Position numbers and translations under genes: made by a program. Below, piece after piece: positions 59,159-64,000 of a DNA stretch of 64,000 bases (position 1 is its first letter; each line of letters begins with the position of its first letter). Under the pieces are notes generated by a model, which searched no databases, had not been told where the DNA came from, and saw nothing but the letters and a program-made list of their open reading frames with translations. This stretch comes from Phyto melanocephala (lineage: Eukaryota; Arthropoda; Insecta; Diptera; Rhinophoridae), in NCBI GenBank assembly GCA_941918925.1, contig OW799236.1, positions 70,336,465 through 70,400,464 of the forward strand, written 5' to 3'.

Positions 59159-59573
59159 AAGCGTCCGCCATCTAACGTTTTATTTTTTTCAACTAGTGCT
59201 TATTTCGTGAATGGTAACACTTAGCTCATTTTGATCTTGGCGGGTATGTAAACAAGAAAAATTGTCGCATTTGGGGCACAGAAAACCCGCACGCATACAT
59301 TGAAAAGCCGATACAACCAAAACGAGCCACTGTTTTGGTGCGGATTTTGGTCCAGAGGCATAATTGGATAATTTTACTTCGAAAATTGGCAAGGAGTGGC
59401 CGTAATCAATGGCGATCGTCATCGGGCCATGTTGAACGAGTTTTTGTGCACAAAAATTTAAGAGGAGGATATTGGCAACATTTGGTTTCAACAGCACGGC
59501 GCTACGTGCCATACAGCCGAAGCTACACTTTTTTTATAGCATTTAAAAAAAAAAAGTTATTTTGCGGACCCTT
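59159..59573 (+). pseudogene. Internally deleted mariner-type transposase, copy C (shortest)
   Basis: Starts AAGCGTCCGCC after TA and ends GCGGACCCTT, so both inverted repeats survive. The leader runs straight into ATTTTGATCTTGGC: everything between two AGCTCAT motifs in copy B is missing. The transposase part ends just after the second-Asp motif as in copies A and B. Stop codons throughout. About 415 bp, MITE-like in size. Confidence 0.8.
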
Positions 59574-59599
59574 ATTTAATTAATTATGTTTTAAAAAGA

Positions 59600-60660
59600 A
59601 AAATTAAACAAAATTCAGAGCGTTATCACAATATTTTAGATTGATATAGAATGATATATGATAATTATGTGTGAAACCAAATGTCGACCAAATGCTCGCG
59701 ACGGCTCCGGTGGCACACTTCTGTCTGACAGTCCATATTTTCAATTACACTAAGATATAATTGAGGTTCAATATCCTTGATATGCCGAATTGTCTCATCT
59801 TTTAGCTCTTTAATTATTTTTTCCTTATATACGTACATTTCTTATTTAAATATCTCCAAAGAAAAAAGTCTTACGGTAATATATCACATGACCGTGGCGG
59901 CCAATTAACATCGCCATAACATAAGATAACACGGACATTGAATTTCTCGCGCTTAAAATCCTTTGTTTCTTAGCGGACCTAGTTTTTGGAGAAGTACAAC
60001 CCGCTGACGCCGCCAGCCCACTAACCCCCCCAAACAGTCCCTTCTTAAATTTGTATTGGCATTTTAAGAATCACTCGTGGATTCTAATTTGCCCAAATGC
60101 TAGCGTTAACGAATTTACTGAGGTGAAAGTGTGCCTCGTTGCCGAAGATAATTTTTTTGTTGTAAAATCACCATTCACTTTTATCTGTTCAACTAAACAT
60201 TTGGCGTATATGAGATGCTTGAAATCGTCAGTTGATTTCAGCTTTTGAACCAATTAAAACTACTTAGCGTTAAAATTCAGTTTGTTGAGTTTTACGGCTT
60301 ATCTGCCACACTATCGCGTATAACAGTAATGTTTTTCGCAGAACGAACTGAGAGAGCATGCACATACACAGACCCGGTTTGCTAGAATTTGTGCGCAATT
60401 TTCCTTATTGTGGACATAATTGGTCGATTATGACAACAAAAAAATCACGAAGTGCACCAAATGCAATTTGATTTGAAAACCTATTTATATAGAAGGCTTT
60501 AACACTCCTAACGCACTACTCAATTATGTACCAATCTATGATTAAATTTGACAAACACTAAAACAAAGAAATGTCAAAGTCGGGTCAAAAAAACTTAAGG
60601 TTAAGGTGTGACGCACAATTAACATCGCGCATAGGGTTCGACCACTATTGTCAAGCAAAG
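59600..60660 (-). pseudogene. Decayed near-full-length mariner transposon
   Basis: Minus strand, from about 60660 down: N-terminal traces; then IIFGNEAHFHLSKFVN, where the first catalytic Asp has become Asn; later NWPPRSCD from the third-Asp region; and a C-terminus VIENMDCQTEVCHRSRREHL ending at a stop at 59665. Multiple frame breaks; the part around the second Asp is not recognisable. Same family as 1-359 and 44437-45043, and useful as the most complete scaffold of that family here. Confidence 0.7.
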
Positions 60661-60689
60661 AAACAAAATTTACACAAACATTTATATAT

Positions 60690-61213
60690 TTTAGCTCTCG
60701 GATTTGTAGACATGAGTAGTATTGTTATACATGATATGAATTTCTAATCACTCGTATAAAGCTTAAACAAATCAATAACCAATCGTTAAAGTTTAGTCAA
60801 AAGTAATAAAAAATTTTGAACAAGCTTAGGAATTAATAGTCACACCAATTTGCAATTCTTAGTCTCGAAAAGTATTGCAAAGAAAATCCGAAAATCGGTT
60901 CAAAACTGACAGAGATATAAGAACTAAAGTACAACTGCTTCTGTAAATTTTTCTAAAAAATAAAATCAAACTGTTATAGGTTCAAAATGAATGCAAAATT
61001 GTACGCCTTAAATTATTCAAAATTCAAGTGTTTATGCAACAAAAGAGTGGATTTTATTTATTAAATATCAAATTAAAGGTATTGAATAATAAAATACAGT
61101 TAACTTGGAAAAAACACTAAATTCAAGACGACGTTTGAAGAAAATTGACATAGCAACATGTTGATGTGGGGTATAAAAGATTCGGCAAGGCCGACTGTAG
61201 TACTCTTACTTAC
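60690..61213 (+). mobile_element. Helentron-like element, 3' part
   Basis: Ends GGGGTATAAAAGATTCGGCA, a damaged hairpin (AGGCCGACTGTAG) and ACTCTTACTTAC. Upstream 60890-61150 resembles 33700-34010. The 5' end is not defined. Confidence 0.45.
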
Positions 61214-61280
61214 TCAACTTTCTCATTGGTTTTACATGTAACTAGTCTGTACATTTAATGTGAACTTACATTTATAATAA

Positions 61281-61562
61281 ACTAGCTTGTGCCCGCGACT
61301 TCGTCTGCGTAGTTATTGGGGTAAAATATAGACTTAGTATTAACAACAAAAATAAAAATATTTACAATACAAACAACCCGTTTAGGATGTATGGTGATGA
61401 GTTAGCCAGCGATGGTGATGATAAGAAGTAGCCTATATATTAATCTAGGTTATTATCTGTATATGTGCCGAAATTCATTTAGTTCCGTTTAGCCGTTTTT
61501 GCGTGATTGAGTAACAAATATCCAAACATAAAAACATTCACATTTATTCTGTTGGTAGGATT
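61281..61562 (+). mobile_element. RTE-type LINE 3'-tail retroposon
   Basis: Starts ACTAGCTTGTGCCCGCGACT and TCGTCTGCG, and ends CGTTTTTGCGTGATTGAGTA... TTGGTAGGAT, a very widespread arthropod repeat I recall as an RTE-type LINE 3' end. A likely TAATAAA target duplication flanks it (at ~61276 and ~61563). 5'-truncated; no ORF. Confidence 0.6.
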
Positions 61563-62560
61563 AATAAATTGTAAGTAACAAATTTTTGTACAAAATATTT
61601 TCATAACAAATGTTTTTTTGTTTTGTTTAACAGAAACTACAAACAAAAGAAAAATTTTGCAAAAAAAATAAAATTAATCGCATAATAGTTAATCCTTTAC
61701 TCTTTACTTGTAATAGGTTAAAGGTTTTTACAGACTCTAAAGGAACTGGTTTACAGAAAACATTTTAAATAATAAAATAAAAAACCTGAATTTGGTTTCC
61801 TAGATATAGACATATGTAAGTACATACATATTTGCAATTCAAGTTAAGCCATGGACGGATTAATTTGAAACAACGGCAACTGACGGTAGACATTATGCAC
61901 GTATCTGTCTGTATGTTATTTTGCCTCGATAACCTTTAAACTCTTTGCTCAAGTCCTGTTTTGTTCATTTATCGTTGTCTTCTTTTTACAATTTTATTTC
62001 AAACGCATTTACATAACGTAATTTCATAAAGTTGGATTGATTGTGTATTTACAAACATGTAGATACAAACATCTGTATAGGTGAACAAAAAACTGCATTG
62101 TTTTGTTGATTGCTTACTAATACACATACAAGGAGCTTTTGATAATTTTTATTTGTATTTGTTGTCAACTTTTTTAAAGATATCAAACAACAGTCTATGA
62201 TTTATGGATGCCAATTCCGCAATCTTGACCCCGAAAGTCCTTGTTTTTTATGAGTTAATTTTTCAATACTATAATACAGAAAACAAATAGGTTTTATAAC
62301 CATAAATATTTATATAAAAGAAGTAAATCCTAAAAATTACAGGATCGGAAAAAACTAACATTTCTGGATGATTCCTAAAAATATTCGCAATGATGACAGC
62401 GATTGATTCCTTTAAGTTTCGTTCAGTTTTGTTTTGCTTTATTGAAAAACCATACCGAAGGCAATTTTTAAATTGATTGTCGTACAAGTTTGCGTTCGTG
62501 TATAACACAGTACAACACATGATTTGCCAACTCAATTCTGTTAACTGTATGTGAAATTAG
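61563..62560. other. AT-rich spacer, nothing identified
   Basis: Short chance ORFs only. Confidence 0.45.
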
Positions 62561-63183
62561 ACCCAAAAAGAAGAATTTCTGCATCATTCGTTTTGTCTTC
62601 TTACCTGCGATTTGAAGTTAGTATCGATTTGAAGTTAGTACTATCGTATAGGGGAATTCATCACGTTTTAGGCCCTGTTGTTTGACATAGCTCGACAACC
62701 ACTAGCCCAATTTAGTTGAAATAAATTTTAAAAAATTAAGAACTACAATTCCCTTAATCTGTTTATATATTGTTTTCCTATACAAGTAACACTTTCGAAG
62801 TTAAAAATGAATGTATGAAGGGAAAAAATTATTTTTTGCCTAAAAATTTAATTTTTTTTTTTTTTAAATACATAAAAAATCCAAAATGGAAAAAAGTTTC
62901 AAGTCTAGTTATTTTTTCGCAAAGTCACATAACCTATGAGCAAAATGAGACAAAGATCATAAAAATCGATGCACGCGTTTCGCTTTTATTCGCAATTGAG
63001 TAAATGTATGAATTTCAAAAATCAGTTATAGCCACCACCCTTAAAATAAAAATAAAAATATAAATTAAAAAATTATCAAGCAAAAAAAAACTTTATTTAT
63101 AAAAACTTAATGAAAATAAAATAATATGCAATTAATACGCAATTATAATATGCATAAAAACTAAATTTAGAACATTTTTTCAA
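62561..63183. other. 3' flank of the right-edge orphan gene; possible transposon terminus
   Basis: Directly downstream of the gene on the minus strand. 62640-63000 has long AT blocks (GGCCCTGTTGTTTGACATAG, AAAAATCGATGCACGCG) in a style like the long TIR at 29392, but no sequence match to it was seen. A TIR could be tested only with DNA right of the window. Confidence 0.3.
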
Positions 63184-64000
63184 TTATTGGCAATATCCAT
63201 CCTTGTAGAAGTTGACGCTTGTGGTTCTGATGATCTTGTTTTCTTCGTCATCCGAGATACACATACTATTCAAGGGCGTGTTTCTTTCACTGTGTCCACC
63301 AATTTCAATGTCTTCATCTTCGGCGCTTTCTTCAAACTGCATAATTGTGGAACTCCACCAACAAACCTCCGCAAGCAATGCATCCAATTTTTTGCTTTTG
63401 AACCGCTTTTCAAATGGCATGGTCACCTGGTGGAACCTCTCTTCTTGTTCGTCTGATTCCTGAGGTGATTGTGCCAAAAAAGTATCGAGGTGGTGGTGCA
63501 AGAAATGCAATTTCAGCGTCATGGATGCACCGATTTTTTCGAAATAAAACAGCAACCTGTCCACTCGTTGCTGTATCTCTTCTCGCTGGACACGGTTCTT
63601 TCCTAGAACGCCTTCTATTACTTCTTTCAATGCGTTCCATGCATGTTGGTGGTCGTGATGCTCTGAAAGCAAATGTATGAAAGAATCACTTTTGATCAAT
63701 TTCCGAATATCAGGTCCATTGAGAATACCTGTTTTAAATACATAAGAAAAACGAAAAAAGTTATTGGTAATGCGAATGTATAGAAATTAACAAATTTAGA
63801 TATGACAATATTATAATACAGAGTACGATACGTACCGTTTTTAATTTTCTCATCACTGAGTTTCGGAAAGATGGATTTCAAACAGTCAAAGGCGCCGTTA
63901 ACTTTTTTGACCACCACTTCAACGAATTTCCCAGCTATTCCCAGTTTCATGTGGAGCGGTGGCAACAAAATATCATCCAGGTCCTTTATCATAGTTTCAT
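63184..64000 (-). CDS. Orphan-family gene, spliced, 5' end outside window
   Basis: Two exons are visible on the minus strand: 64000-63836 (continuing off the edge) and 63728-63184, with a 107-bp GT-AG intron (donor AACG|GTACGT, acceptor AAACAG|GTATTC) that splits a Gly codon and keeps the frame. The start of the visible protein has LLPPLHMKLGIAGKFV, then FPKLSDEKIKNGILNGPDIR, a helical middle with AWNALKEVIEGVLG, a His-rich LHFLHHHLDTF, EERFHQ, and an acidic tail with SAEDEDIEI ending YCQ. It aligns with the broken gene at 31320-31552 (LHIKLGLMKNFV, GPQIRQLMK, RAWTA), so both belong to one family. It has no stops or shifts in ~235 codons. Function unknown; it may be a transposon gene or a host gene derived from one. 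Confidence 0.7.

Noticed and set aside
1..64000. CRISPR arrays, bacterial operons, rRNA or tRNA genes
   Set aside because: None seen; the sequence is eukaryotic and the only regular arrays are transposon units and microsatellites.

Overview
The window looks like AT-rich, repeat-dense chromosomal DNA of a higher fly (Diptera, probably a schizophoran such as a calyptrate or tephritid). The evidence is one recognisable host gene, a spliced bHLH gene of the Olig/Beta3 family orthologous to Drosophila Oli (24517-25418, minus strand), set among dipteran-type transposons. Species assignment is inference. Almost everything else that can be identified is mobile DNA in various stages of decay, and the rest is AT-rich sequence with no coding signal I can support.

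Layout. 1-1500: pieces of two mariner families and the 3' end of a Helentron-like element. 1639-6089: a complete, apparently young Ty1/copia element with identical 178-bp LTRs, a 5-bp TTTAA duplication and an intact 1301-codon gag-pol. 6310-6808: a solo LTR, followed by a 57-bp-arm hairpin. 7769-11660: a Ty3/gypsy-type element with 530-bp LTRs that differ at one position I could see. Its Gag starts with a SAP-like motif, and it has lost reverse transcriptase/RNase H and the integrase core by in-frame deletions. 11740-23640: a LINE 3' end, a Helentron-like copy holding an informative empty site, two elements built of ~120-bp units, another mariner relic, and long unassigned DNA.

23640-29075 is the Oli locus, with a Helentron-like element about 100 bp past the stop codon and a candidate distal leader exon near 28634-29074. 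29392-32360 is a 2.97-kb element with ~520-bp inverted terminal repeats around a broken gene of an orphan multi-copy protein family. A second, spliced and apparently unbroken member of that family is at the right edge (63184-64000). 39024-41141 is a hAT-type non-autonomous element with a perfect 8-bp target duplication, into which a 120-bp-unit element is nested. 42467-45186 is a composite Helentron-like element carrying a deleted mariner. 47691-50469 holds two more Helentron-like copies and a LINE RNase H fragment. 53511-61562 holds two further copies of a mariner deletion series, a decayed full-length mariner, a LINE fragment and an RTE-type retroposon tail.

The window shows how elements degrade and interact: a mariner family shrinking by successive internal deletions, a mariner copied along inside a rolling-circle-type element, and a gypsy element that kept Gag and protease but lost its polymerase. 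The best candidates for something undescribed are the long-TIR element with its orphan protein family, and the SAP-Gag gypsy deletion derivative.
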